Source: Acanthaster planci
Taxonomy: Eukaryota; Echinodermata; Asteroidea; Valvatida; Acanthasteridae
DNA: 13,518 bases
Assembly (NCBI RefSeq): GCF_001949145.1
Contig: NW_019091370.1
Span: forward strand, 91,277-104,794
Reading direction: 5' to 3'
A program made the translations under genes and the position numbers. The notes under the pieces were generated by a model. The model searched no databases, was not told the origin of the DNA, and worked only from the letters and a program-made list of their open reading frames with translations. Each line of letters opens with the position of its first letter. Within the stretch, counting starts at the first letter, position 1. Positions 1 to 8,380 of this stretch are shown here, one piece after another.

Positions 1-28
1 GTGTAATTGTGTGCATTCCTGTTTTCAG

Positions 29-216
29 CAAAAGCATCAACAACAAGTATGAAGAGTACGTGTTGACAAAAGGGGACTTCGATGAGCGTATTTTCCTTGA
101 GTGATGATGCAGATGAGGAAATAGGAACTCCTGCTAAGTCTCCTGCAATGAAACAAGCCACCAGTCTGAGCGATAAGATGCAGGCAAAACGTAATATGCC
201 TCAGTACATAGAGAAG
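29..216 (+). CDS. RBL: RBL exon a: end of N-terminal domain, with frame break
   Basis: The acceptor is a pyrimidine-rich stretch ending TTTTCAG at 22-28; the donor is AAG|GTGGGA at 216/217. Codons starting at 30 read SINNKYEEYVLTKGDFDERI then FL, up to 98. They then run into TGA at 102. From 100, the frame one base later reads SDDADEEIGTPAKSPAM, the expected family continuation, and stays open to the donor. The exon therefore looks genuine but carries one extra base near 99. The acceptor implies that the preceding exon, outside the window, ends with two bases of a split codon. Confidence 0.85.
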
Positions 217-3200
217 GTGGGATACTGTACTTGTATATCTTGACATGCCTTGGATCGAGAGCTTCCACACATGGCCAACATTGTGGAATTTAAGGCATTA
301 TGTTATACTTGCTGCATTGGGTAATCACACCAATTTTTTTTAAGTACAAAAAATAACAACCTTCATAACTTCACCAGTATGCAGTTAAGTTATAAGTCAC
401 ATTCTCTGTATGTTTGCCATCTGTTGCCATCATTGTTGGTGTCTAATAAGATACACTATACAGTAAAGCAGTTATGCACAGCCCATCACTACATGTTTTG
501 GCAAATATAATGCTTACCTTGGATGTGTGACGTTATATAGTGGTATCAAGTAGGGCTAGGTTTAATACAAATTTTCTCTTACATGTCATCACACAGGTGA
601 AAACCCTGTGTCCCCAGACCCCACTGACAGGTCGGCATTACCTTAAAGATAAGGATCCTAGCGTCACTCCAGTCTCAACAGCGACCCAAACAGTTAGTCG
701 TTTGCAGGCCCTGTTGGGTGGTTGTAAAGCTGGCCCAAGTGAAGAGCTGCAGACTGTATTCAAAGAGTGCAACCAAGATGTAACCGAGTCCATTTTGAGT
801 CGCATCAAAGTCATGGGGGAGACATTTTGCCAGCGATATACACAGGTGACTACACTCTAACTTCCTTACCTTCCGTATTTGTGTAACCTATTGCAGCTGC
901 AAATTTGTACATGCTGTCATTGGATAGGTTGTGTTAAACAAGTGGCCAGAGATTGATACATGGCTGCTTGATTCAGAAGTACAGAATGCCAATGCACTGG
1001 TCCTGGCATTAATCAAAGTGCTGTGTGTCACATTAAGAGTAGGTGTATTCTGTGAGAGACACCTTTACTTGCCAATGCTCAGGGTTATGTATAAATCAAC
1101 CGGAACATACTTCACGTGTATACTGGCTCTGGCTGCTATATTTCCATCACGCGTTCAGTTGCTTGTGCGCGGCACGGCAGGAACCAGAGCAGCTTCTTTT
1201 AATGCACTGAGCTTTGCGCATGTGTTTTCACCACTGCGACAGCGAATGTCAATGGGAACTGTTCGTGAAAGTTGGAAATTAAAAAAATTGACATTGCGGA
1301 GGCGAACAATTGGTAAGGTTTGTCTAAATTTGCAAAATAATCGCCAATTTTTCTCGCCAGGTCGATGGAATAATAGCCAAAATTATAATTATTCACCAAT
1401 TGGCGAGAATGGCGAATGGCAGCTGGAACCCTGATTGCTTGTCTTTACAAAAAGTAAAATCTCAGATTCAGTTAACAATTTTTCATATTTTTCTGTCCTG
1501 CATGATATCTGATTTTGAAGGGTAGATTTGAATTTGGGATTTTTTAAATATTTGACATGGCATTTGACTTTGAAGGCCATGGCAATTTCAAGTTAAACCC
1601 AGCGCACCTTAAAAACCTTTTGTCTCATTTGAAACATTAATGTGCAGGATGATGGGACAGGACCACCACTGGACTTTGCCAAGAGACGACTGACACTGGC
1701 CATCAAGATGTACTACAAGGCATTGGAGAACATCATTATTAGTGAGAAGAAACGAGTAGAACAAAAAGGCAAGACAGATCTATCGGTAAGAAATCATCTG
1801 TTTTGGTTTTGAAATGTGGAACGTACTCTACCTAAACCCTCCAATCCTAGTGTTGTTATAATTACACAGAATCTTATTGGATCAAGTGTCACCAGGGGTA
1901 TGCATTCATTAAATTCAGTTTTGTCAGAGTTTAGTGAATGAACCTCATTTATTTCATTGTCTTTCATCTTCGTCTAGTCATTACTTGAGCATGATGTCTT
2001 TCACCGGTCTCTCCTAGCCTGCTGTCTGGAAGTCATCATATTTGCCTATAACTCTCAGAAGTAAGTCATTGATAGTTGTTAGGCTAACCTGGCCACCATA
2101 GGTGGAGTGATTTCAACGGCGGAAAGCCAGGTGCTAAATTTATCCTAGAATGGCAAGTGCTAATGGAAGGGAAGTGCTAATCATTAAGGGGAGTGGTTGG
2201 CAGTTCCTTAGTCTACAAGCATTGCTTGTCAGCTTGTCAGTCAGTACTTCTTAAGAGAAAGCAAGACTGGAAATGAACACAAACATGGTGACAGTGCATG
2301 CTAGGTATTCTGGACTACTCAGTTCCCATTAAATTGTATACCCATCAAGATATGGGATGGAGGGGTACCCCCTTACCTGTCCAAACCCTATATACACTCT
2401 AGACTATTGTTACCTAACACATTCCCCTAGATATCTGAAAATTATTCCTGAGATTCTGATCAATCAGTGACCAACACAAAGTTGGAGTTGCTTTCCATCC
2501 CATATCTTGCTTCATATGTTAAATTGTAATGATTGTTTGACCACGCAGAGAGTAGCAAGACTATAGACAGCTAATATTACTCTGAATTCAGTAGGGTTTA
2601 CACTTTGTTTTTAGATGCTGATTCAGATAAGTACTTAGGGAAGAACTGAAAAGCATTGGTGCTCATGAAATACCCTCACATGTTGAGATTAGGTAGAAGA
2701 AAATGGTAGACATCAGATCCTCAACCTTATAATTGTCCTTTCACCCTTTTAGGTCATTTCCATGGATAATTGATATCTTTGAGCTTCCAGCGTTCCATTT
2801 CTACAAAGTCATTGAGTTGTTGCTGAGAGCTGAGGATTGCTTGTCAAGAGACATTGTCAAGCATCTTAACCATGTGAGTAATACCTCTTCCTGTTGCATT
2901 GAAGAGCTGCTTTAGGGAGTGTTTTTGTAGCTAAGGAGGTCTTGGTATTAGCATTGCAGGAAAAGAATACATGGTTAGCACATAGACAATGTGTGCATAT
3001 GGTCAGGTGTAATGACATTGCTAATTTATTTGATTATTGAAGGTGGAAGAGGAGATTCTTCAAGATCGTGCTTGGCGAAGTGATTCTCCTCTCTGGGATG
3101 CCCTGAGAGATTCCAAGGATGGCCCTCCATCTTGTGAGGATGTCTCTATTACAACTCAGAGTGACACAGTTGCAAGGGCTAATGGGAGTATACACCAGCC

Positions 3201-6200
3201 ATACCGTTCACCTGTAATGCACCATCGTGTCCGTATGCTCATGGAGTCTGACCCTGCTGCCAAGAAAGGTCAGTCATTGTTCTGTTTGTTGTACCTCTGA
3301 GACCATGCAAGCATGTAGTGTTTTTGATGCTTTGGGGAGATGGGATTAGTTGATGGGGTACGGCTTCTGTGGTCTAGTCCATCAGTACTAGGATTGAACC
3401 CTAGTGTAAAATGCAAGATTTAGAATTTGTATTTATGCAGGTTTTTGTACTACACAGTACTTTTATTGTTACCATTTTCCTTTTGACGTTAGCCAGCGTC
3501 ATCTGTTAGTTTTCATCAGTACGAAGTCATGCTTCTTGCATGAGCTGTTGACATCAGTTTTACTGCTTGAGCTCAACCTTGGTGGTCAAAAAAGATAACC
3601 TTTTGTTTGGAAACTTTTCACACTCAAAAAAGTGAAAATCGAAATGTTATAAGTAGATGGATGATACTTTTTTTGCTTTGAAGATGCCTTGCTGCAGTCT
3701 CCAACATCTGCTCGTGATCGTTTTAGCTCACCGTCTCCTGGAAGTGCCAAGCGTCGCCTTTTCGCTGTTGCTGTCCCAACTGAAGAGTCACCATCCACAG
3801 CGACATCATCCTCCACTCTTGATGGAAGCAAGGCAGCTATAAGAGCCAATGGGTCAGCAAGCCAGAAACCTATTGCTGAGACCACACTGGAGAGTGGAGT
3901 CACTGTTAGTGTCAAGTCTAAGTCTATCACCTTAACACAACCCAAAACAAAGGCAACAGCACAACCCCAGACAGTGACTGTGACGATACAAGGTATGACA
4001 AGCCATTTGGGCAGCCTTTTAGTGGAAAACAGTAAGAATTGGACCTTATTTAAACAGTAATTGTATTTTTGCAGAGGTAAATAACATTTTCCTTATCTTT
4101 GCATCCAGATTAAGCCACATTATCTCTCAATTAGCAGTCCAACATATGCACTTCAGTCCTATTTTTGCTTTTCTCGGCCTGAATTTTTATTTACTTTATG
4201 CCCAGGTATCAAAGACAAAGATGGGAACATCAAGCTTGTTTCCAGCCCCATCAAGGTTACTACCATGCCCGCTGCGCCACAACGTTCCCCAGCATCCACA
4301 CAAAATACATCTCCTTCATTACAGCAGTCATCCCCCATAGCAGAGGCTAAAACATCACCAGTCAAAGTGGAGCCTGGTACCAAGACAACGCCTACTGGGC
4401 CACAGGCTGATGGAGAACAACCTGTTCTCACAGTCAACAAGCCCAAGAGAACTGGCTCAGTGGGACTGTTCTTTCGAAAGGTATACAAAATCTCTAATCC
4501 AACCCCCTCCAACATCCTTTTGCTGCAGATGGCTTGAAGGATATCATATGATTTATGGTAGAGGTAGCCATTTAATAATTCTATGCAAGGCTTAAATACG
4601 CCTTGAAAAACATAGTGTCCACACAGTGGTGGATTTTAAGGTGTGCAAAAGTCATGTCGTGGGAGTTAATGTTGTGTTGAGGTCTTCTCCCCTTCCTTAC
4701 AGGAAATGCAAATTACATCAGACTTTTCTTTCAAACTATTCTTGTTATTGCTTAGAAATTTCTGTTAACGGATGGTGAAGACTTTACCACAGTAAATTTA
4801 AAGTTTTGGCACAACCTTTCAGAATGAGCAGCTCCCAATATGCTTTTTGAGTGATAACACAAGAACAGCTACATCGTGTCTTGAATACATTTACTGTAGA
4901 AACACCTCAGCTTAGTAAGGGGAACATTTTAGATGGACAGAAGACGAGTTTGTATTGTTTTGCAAAAGAAAAAACATAATGTGCCGTAACTTTTGTAGCT
5001 GCATGAACGACATTAAAACAGTAACTTTGTAACAATATACCTGTATGCCCATTTAATTACTCTTGATCTTGATCATTAGGTCTTCCATTTGGTCAACGTA
5101 CGTCTCCTGGACCTGGCACACAAGCTGAATATCTCAGATGAACTTCGTCGTAAGACTTGGACCTGCATTGAGTACTCATTGACCAAGCATGTAAACCTTA
5201 TGAAAGACCGACACTTAGATCAGATGATCATGTGTGCAATTTACCTCATGTGCAAGGTAAGTTACACCTGCTGCATCTATATTCCCTGTTTAGTGCCATT
5301 ATGGACCGCTTGTTTTTTTATTTTTTTCACTACAATTCAATTGATGAATGTTTTTCTTCGACATTTTTTCATCATTGCCTCTAATGACCATTTGGTAACA
5401 ATAGGTGACCAAAGAAGATAAAAAATTCCAGGATATTATGAAAGCCTATCGACGGCAGCCTCAGGCTCAGAGCAGTGTGTATCGCAGCGTATTGCTTCAG
5501 GATCGCCGTCAGAACTCAAGCAATGGGAGCAGTGGTAGTGGGTCTCACCAGGGCTCACCGGAAACTGACAAGCAAAAAGGTAGCGTTCAAAATTTGTCCA
5601 AGGATTGACTGTTCATCAGATGTCCATATTGTTGGAACAAATAAATAGCCACTCATTAATGTCAGAACTTTTATTCCCAAAACAGTCCAGTATTTATTCT
5701 TTTATAGGCAAATAAAAAGAAGTTTCCGAAAGAACACATTTCAATTCAAAAGAATTGATGTGAATATATTATAGGCCTGCAGTTTGAAGATGAATACAGT
5801 GGAACACTGTTATAACAAGGTCATTGGGACTTCAGAAATCGTTTTACTATATGTAATAGTTACATTGTATTATCAGTTCAAGGTAAGAGAAAAACAAGGA
5901 CTGGGACCTAAACTTGACCTTGTGTTAGCAGTGCTCTTATCTGTGTTCGACTGTAGTAAACTACAAAGAATTCAAATGTTTATTCATTGGATTACTGTCC
6001 CTTAAGTTGAGTTTGCCTCTGTATATTGCAGTTTAGAAGGGTTCTTGAAACAATTTTTGATACATAGATGTCTAGTGAATATAAAATGCACTGTGAGCAG
6101 ATTTAGTAGTGGGCAATTTTTCTATTTCGTCTTTTCAGTTGATTCAAATCCTCATACCCTAAGAATGCGTTCAGCCAGCACTCTGCCTGCGCCTTCTAGT

Positions 6201-8030
6201 AGTGCCCCACCCACTCCAACACGCATGGCTTGCACAAGTTCATCATTTGAAGATGAGGACAGAGGGGACTTAATCACCTTCTACAACTCAGTAAGTGAGA
6301 TGACAAAAAAATTGTGCCAAGTTGTAAAAAATCATATTTAAATGCATCACTTTACATACAAACTTGCTAATGCGTGAATATGAATGGTCATTTCCTTAGT
6401 GTCACCTTGCAGTCAAAGATTGTTGGCAGAAAATTGTACTTCTGGCAATATCATGATATTGACCTTTGGTTTCTGTTGTGCTCAATTCAAATTTGGCTGC
6501 AAGATTTGCTTGGGTGCTTCTGAACGGCGTGCAATCATTGCTGTGACAATAGTAATCACAGTATGGTACATAATAAATTAATGGTCACATTTATAGGTTT
6601 ACATAACCAGAATGCAGGCCTTTGCACTTCGGTTTGCCCCAAGTGAGGGTAGCCAGGAGAACCTGAGGGCTCCTTCATTGTCACCCATGCCGGTGATCAG
6701 AACACACCCTGCTTCGCCTCGTAGAGTGTCCAGTCGTCATGAGGTCTATATTAGTCCACACTCAAACTCCATCCCAACCAGCCCCAACAAAGGCATGCTG
6801 TATTATATCAACAAGAGTCCTGCAAAGGTAATATTGCTCTTAATCCTTGTATAAAGAGACAAAAGAAGACTAATTTGTGGACAGAATTTCGCCGTGCATT
6901 TTTAGCTGTACAAACTAAGCCATCCAGCAGATTTTTACTCAAAGAAATCTTTGTCATCACAACTCATTGACACTCTTCGATTATTTGAGTGTGTTTGACT
7001 TTTGTGTTGGACAAATGAAATTTATAAGCACACATGTATCATTCATACGTTGTGCACACTGGCTATGTTACCAGGCTGCAAAAAATGATGGATAATGGTG
7101 ATCCTTCCCACAGTTGATGCGTTGTGTCTACTGTAATTGTGTAATCTTGGGTACAAGGGTGGATAGCCGCGATGGTACTAGAACAAGCCAATTATTGTAA
7201 GAGATGTGCTCTGTGTAGGAGACATTGAGGCACTGTGTCTGTTTGCACATGCTATTCTCTTCAATTTGACCATGACCGATCCCCCCCCCCGGGGTTATTA
7301 GACCTGTGTTCGTGCTCCAAGCTACATGTATAGGCTCGTAGAAGACGAGTATGCTCTGATCAATCTACCTGCAATCCAAACCACGATTGCTGTTTATATA
7401 AAACGTTCATGCCATTGTCTCTTTTCGTCTGCTCTTCAACTGTGTCAATAGTTTTCAACGGTATTTGGTGTAAATAATTTCTTAAAATTCAACCAGTCAA
7501 CAAAACTCCGGTGCTTTATGAATCCCAAGTTTCTCTGTTAAGAATTTATTATAAATCCTGGATTTCCCCCCCAAAAAAGAGGAGGTAAACAAAGGACATC
7601 ACAATCAATAAATTTCCTTGATATTTAATATCTAATTTACTGTTCGTGTGTTTCAATTTGTCAAAGTGTTTTAATTTATCTTGCATAAGATTGTTCCTCT
7701 GAAATCTAATACCATATTATAACAAACCAATTGTTTCCTGCAGTGACTGGGTCCATGGGTTTTCTACACCTTCAGGTGTACAAAACACCATGGGCCCCTA
7801 CACCGCAATTGTTAAATGTTTCTCGATGACTCCTACAGTTACTTCTATACGTGTTGATCCATTGGCAGAACTTGAGAGACATCAACAATATGATCAAACT
7901 GGGAGGTGAACGTCAGACACCCAAGCGTGTCCTTCCCCTAGGTGAAGGTATGGAAAGCTCTCCAAAAAGAATGTGCTTGGAACCCAATCCACTAGTCCAG
8001 CGACTGAACAGCTTGAAATCAGACCGATGA
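29..8030 (+). CDS. RBL: Retinoblastoma-like pocket protein (p107/p130 family), 3' part, 13 exons
   Basis: The product is a nuclear transcriptional repressor. In this family, p107/p130 bind E2F-DP and the MuvB core (DREAM complex) to silence cell-cycle genes, and cyclin-CDK phosphorylation releases them. The exons join in compatible phases at 29-216, 597-845, 1648-1785, 1978-2060, 2753-2873, 3043-3268, 3684-3992, 4206-4480, 5080-5256, 5405-5579, 6139-6290, 6597-6827 and 7869-8030. The domain order seen is: end of the N-terminal domain (KYEEYVL, GDFDERIFL, EEIGTP), pocket A (TPLTG to SDSPLWDAL), a Ser/Thr/Pro-rich spacer with KRRLF, pocket B (PKRTGSVGLFFRK to FYNSVYI) and a tail with ASPRR and VYISPH. 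KRRLF and PKRTGS place it with RBL1/RBL2 rather than RB1. Exons 2-13 encode 765 residues plus stop. The human relatives are over 1000 aa, so the missing N-terminus lies upstream of the window. The first exon has a one-base frame break near 99. I cannot tell RBL1 from RBL2; a single invertebrate co-orthologue is likely. Confidence 0.95.
217..596 (+). other. RBL intron 1 of the window
   Basis: AT-rich intron between GTGGGA and CACACAG. I see no gene, structured RNA or clear repeat in it. Confidence 0.85.
597..845 (+). CDS. RBL: RBL exon b: linker and start of pocket A
   Basis: The acceptor is CACACAG at 590-596 and the donor CAG|GTGACT at 846; both ends are phase 0 (83 codons). It encodes the TPLTGRHYLKDKD linker and the first pocket A helices: VTPVSTATQTVSRLQ, then SILSRIKVMGETFCQRYTQ. 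This matches the p107/p130 TPLTGRRYL and GETFCQHYTQ segments. Confidence 0.95.
846..1647 (+). other. RBL intron 2 of the window
   Basis: An 802-bp intron, GTGACT to TGTGCAG. Its middle part (about 1145-1435) is CpG-rich and full of short inverted repeats and is listed separately as a likely repeat relic. Open frames here have no recognisable protein. Confidence 0.85.
1145..1435. repeat. CpG-rich inverted-repeat segment, possible transposon relic
   Basis: Roughly 16 CpG dinucleotides fall in about 280 bp, while the rest of the intron has almost none. Nested inverted repeats are visible: AATGTCAAT at 1245-1253 against ATTGACATT at 1287-1295, and CGCCAATTTTTCTCGCC at 1342-1358 against GGCGAGAATGGCG at 1402-1414, with an AT-rich centre. 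This looks like a non-autonomous element or SINE-like insertion. I recognise no family and see no target-site duplication. Confidence 0.35.
1648..1785 (+). CDS. RBL: RBL exon c: pocket A
   Basis: The acceptor is TAATGTGCAG at 1638-1647 and the donor TCG|GTAAGA at 1786; both ends are phase 0 (46 codons). It encodes the LDFAKRRLTLAIKMYYKALE helix and a charged turn, IISEKKRVEQKGK. These are equivalent to the pocket A FAVNRLKLAEILYYKILE region of the vertebrate proteins. Confidence 0.92.
1978..2060 (+). CDS. RBL: RBL exon d: pocket A
   Basis: The acceptor is TTCGTCTAG at 1969-1977 and the donor AA|GTAAGT at 2061. The exon ends two bases into a Lys codon completed by the next exon. It reads SLLEHDVFHRSLLACCLEVI then IFAYNSQ, close to the family LLEQDIFHRSLMACCLEIVLFAYSS helix. 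Confidence 0.95.
2061..2752 (+). other. RBL intron 4 of the window
   Basis: A 692-bp intron, GTAAGT to TTTTAG. It contains a perfect 16-nt inverted repeat (2346-2361 and 2494-2509) and three loose copies of AAGTGCTAAT near 2130-2180. No coding signal. Confidence 0.85.
2346..2509. repeat. 16-nt perfect inverted repeat pair
   Basis: CAAGATATGGGATGGA at 2346-2361 is the exact reverse complement of TCCATCCCATATCTTG at 2494-2509; the outer span is 164 bp. It could be the ends of a small MITE, but I find no flanking target-site duplication. Confidence 0.4.
2753..2873 (+). CDS. RBL: RBL exon e: pocket A
   Basis: The acceptor is CACCCTTTTAG at 2742-2752. The first base finishes the split Lys codon, then SFPWIIDIFELPAFHFYKVI and ELLLRAEDCLSRDIVKHLNH follow. 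The donor is CAT|GTGAGT at 2874, phase 0. FPWII, FYKVIE and the L-SRD-VKHL pattern are conserved in all pocket proteins. Confidence 0.95.
3043..3268 (+). CDS. RBL: RBL exon f: end of pocket A and start of spacer
   Basis: The acceptor is ATTGAAG at 3036-3042 and the donor AAAG|GTCAGT at 3269, ending in phase 1. It encodes VEEEILQDRAWRSDSPLWDA, the last pocket A helix (family ESLAWSHDSALWEAL), then a less conserved acidic stretch, PPSCEDVSITTQ. It ends with SPVMHHRVRMLM, similar to the SPLMHPRVKEV spacer motif of p107/p130. Confidence 0.93.
3269..3683 (+). other. RBL intron 6 of the window
   Basis: A 415-bp intron, GTCAGT to TTGAAG. It holds a small tRNA T-arm-like hairpin at 3388-3404 that I do not accept as a tRNA. 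Nothing else is seen. Confidence 0.85.
3684..3992 (+). CDS. RBL: RBL exon g: spacer with cyclin-binding KRRLF motif
   Basis: The acceptor is TTTGCTTTGAAG ending at 3683 and the donor CAAG|GTATGA at 3993; phase 1 in and out. It reads LLQSPTSARDRFSSPSPGSA then KRRLF, with KRRLF at 3749-3763. In p107/p130 this spacer motif docks cyclin A/E-CDK2; RB1 lacks it. Several Ser-Pro sites precede it. The rest is a low-complexity Ser/Thr/Ala/Gln-rich linker, typical of the fast-evolving spacer. Confidence 0.93.
4206..4480 (+). CDS. RBL: RBL exon h: spacer and first residues of pocket B
   Basis: The acceptor is TTTATGCCCAG ending at 4205 and the donor AAG|GTATAC at 4481, phase 0. It begins GIKDKDGNIKLVSSPIKV, runs through a Pro/Ser/Thr/Gln-rich segment with several S/T-P sites, and ends VNKPKRTGSVGLFFRK. 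That end is the family PKRTGSLALFYRK start of pocket B. Read-through would add Val-Tyr-Lys before stopping in the intron; the true continuation V-F-H-L comes from the next exon. Confidence 0.93.
4481..5079 (+). other. RBL intron 8 of the window
   Basis: A 599-bp intron, GTATAC to ATCATTAG. The donor is weak beyond GTAT. I see no repeat or gene. Confidence 0.85.
5080..5256 (+). CDS. RBL: RBL exon i: pocket B core
   Basis: The acceptor is TTGATCATTAG ending at 5079 and the donor AAG|GTAAGT at 5257; phase 0 at both ends (59 codons). It encodes VRLLDLAHKLNISDELRRKT, WTCIEYSLTKHVNLM and KDRHLDQMIMCAIYLMCK. RHLDQ-hydrophobic-CA-Y-K is the pocket B signature that lines the LxCxE-binding groove in RB1, p107 and p130, so LxCxE-type binding is expected by family. 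Confidence 0.96.
5405..5579 (+). CDS. RBL: RBL exon j: pocket B and Ser/Gly-rich insertion
   Basis: The acceptor is AACAATAG ending at 5404 and the donor AAAG|GTAGCG at 5580, ending in phase 1. It encodes VTKEDKKFQDIMKAYRRQPQ and SSVYRSVLLQDRR, conserved pocket B helices. A Ser/Gly/Asn-rich run, SSNGSSGSGSHQGSPETDKQ, follows. This occupies the site where p107/p130, but not RB1, carry an insertion in pocket B. Confidence 0.94.
5580..6138 (+). other. RBL intron 10 of the window
   Basis: A 559-bp intron, GTAGCG to CTTTTCAG, containing the MITE at 5797-5953. A small palindrome, TCAATTC-AAAA-GAATTGA, sits at 5741-5758. Confidence 0.85.
5797..5953. mobile_element. Pogo/Tigger-like non-autonomous DNA transposon (MITE), degenerate
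   Basis: A 157-bp unit begins CAGTGGAACACTGTTA (5797-5812). Its other end, read on the opposite strand from 5953, begins CAGTCGAACACAGATA, giving terminal inverted repeats matching at 13 of 16 positions. Both ends abut a TA dinucleotide (5795-5796 and 5954-5955), the target duplication of the Tc1/mariner superfamily. CAGT-GAAC termini resemble pogo/Tigger elements. There is no transposase ORF, so it would depend on enzyme supplied in trans. The inside is decayed, with GTTATAAC-like motifs. The family assignment is inference from termini only. Confidence 0.6.
6139..6290 (+). CDS. RBL: RBL exon k: pocket B insertion and return to the fold
   Basis: The acceptor is CTTTTCAG at 6131-6138 and the donor TCA|GTAAGT at 6291, phase 0. 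The first part is Pro/Ser/Ala-rich (RSASTLPAPSSSAPPTPT), the rest of the pocket B insertion. It ends FEDEDRGDLITFYNS, matching the family ERGDLI-FYN segment. The Asn of FYN is a known LxCxE-contact residue in RB1. Confidence 0.94.
6291..6596 (+). other. RBL intron 11 of the window
   Basis: A 306-bp AT-rich intron, GTAAGT to TTATAG. No recognisable content. Confidence 0.85.
6597..6827 (+). CDS. RBL: RBL exon l: last pocket B helix and C-terminal tail
   Basis: The acceptor is ATTTATAG ending at 6596 and the donor AAG|GTAATA at 6828, phase 0 (77 codons). VYITRMQAFALRF is the final pocket B helix. The tail then has SLSPMPVI, HPASPRRVSSRHEVYISPH, IPTSPNK and MLYYINKSPAK, parallel to the SPRRIS-IYISPH and LLYKFNGSPSK motifs of p107/p130. 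Several Ser-Pro sites are probable CDK targets. Confidence 0.95.
6828..7868 (+). other. RBL intron 12 of the window (longest)
   Basis: A 1041-bp intron, GTAATA to TTGGCAG. It contains a run of ten C at 7281-7290, one TACATGTA at 7323-7330 and a strong hairpin at 7749-7797. The flanking exons join family-conserved residues directly (SPAK to NLRDINNM), so no exon is missing here. Confidence 0.85.
7749..7797. repeat. Near-perfect hairpin close to the last acceptor
   Basis: The left arm 7749-7771 and right arm 7774-7797 pair over about 21-22 bases, with one bulge and two other discrepancies, around a 2-nt centre (TC). The innermost CTACACCT/AGGTGTAC portion and the outer CCATGG blocks pair well. 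It lies about 70 bp upstream of the terminal RBL exon. It could be a foldback relic or a structured pre-mRNA element; nothing in the sequence decides between them. Confidence 0.6.
7869..8030 (+). CDS. RBL: RBL exon m: terminal coding exon
   Basis: The acceptor is ATTGGCAG at 7861-7868; the stop is TGA at 8028-8030. It encodes 53 residues beginning NLRDINNMIKLGGERQTPKR, with ESSPKRMCLEPNPLVQRLNS near the end. This fits the conserved tail of the family (LKDINNMI, then SPAKR-C and a short leucine-rich amphipathic end). Phase 0 joins directly to SPAK of the previous exon. Confidence 0.94.
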   Translation, partial: NLRDINNMIKLGGERQTPKRVLPLGEGMESSPKRMCLEPNPLVQRLNSLKSDR

Positions 8031-8321
8031 GACAGATCTTGTAATTGCAGCATGTCGCACAGAAAATCCTTGGAGTGCGTGATGGTCTTTTTGTCTCAGA
8101 AAAATGAATTTTGAGTATTAGGTTCAAGTTCATTTGATATATCGACTGCATTTCTTGCAGTGTAATGATCAAGCTAAATATCTGTCATGTAATTTCTCAC
8201 CGATTTCCTGGATTTCAAAAATTGTAATTTGAGTTTACAGTTGGTCATGAAGTGCTTATGCAGAATTCTTAGTATCATTACAACATACGCAGGCTTCATC
8301 ATCAACAACTTTGTCAAGACT

Positions 8322-8380
8322 TTAATCCTAACCCTCCTCAATCCTCCAACAGGTGAAGGATTGAGGAGGGTTAGGGTTAA
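8322..8380. repeat. 59-nt hairpin element, copy 1
   Basis: Two 24-nt arms (8322-8345 and 8357-8380) pair along their whole length, with one T/G wobble. They enclose an 11-nt loop, CCAACAGGTGA. The outer arms contain telomere-like GGGTTAGGGTTAA, and both ends are TTAA. It lies about 290 bp after the RBL stop, so it is probably transcribed in the 3'UTR. A second, diverged copy is at 9658-9716. Confidence 0.8.

Noticed and set aside
99-120. Selenocysteine or programmed frameshift reading of the TGA at 102.
   Set aside because: The unshifted frame has further stops at once and pocket proteins have no known recoding. A simple indel explains it better.
3347-3405. tRNA-like pieces in intron 6: an A-box-like TAGTTGATGGG (3347-3357) and a T-arm-like CTAGG-ATTGAAC-CCTAG (3388-3404).
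   Set aside because: The would-be acceptor arms do not pair and the loop lacks the TTC signature. At most a decayed tRNA-derived SINE fragment, more likely chance.
5784-6005. A 73-codon open frame in RBL intron 10.
   Set aside because: It is mostly the MITE at 5797-5953 and its flanks; no transposase motif is present.
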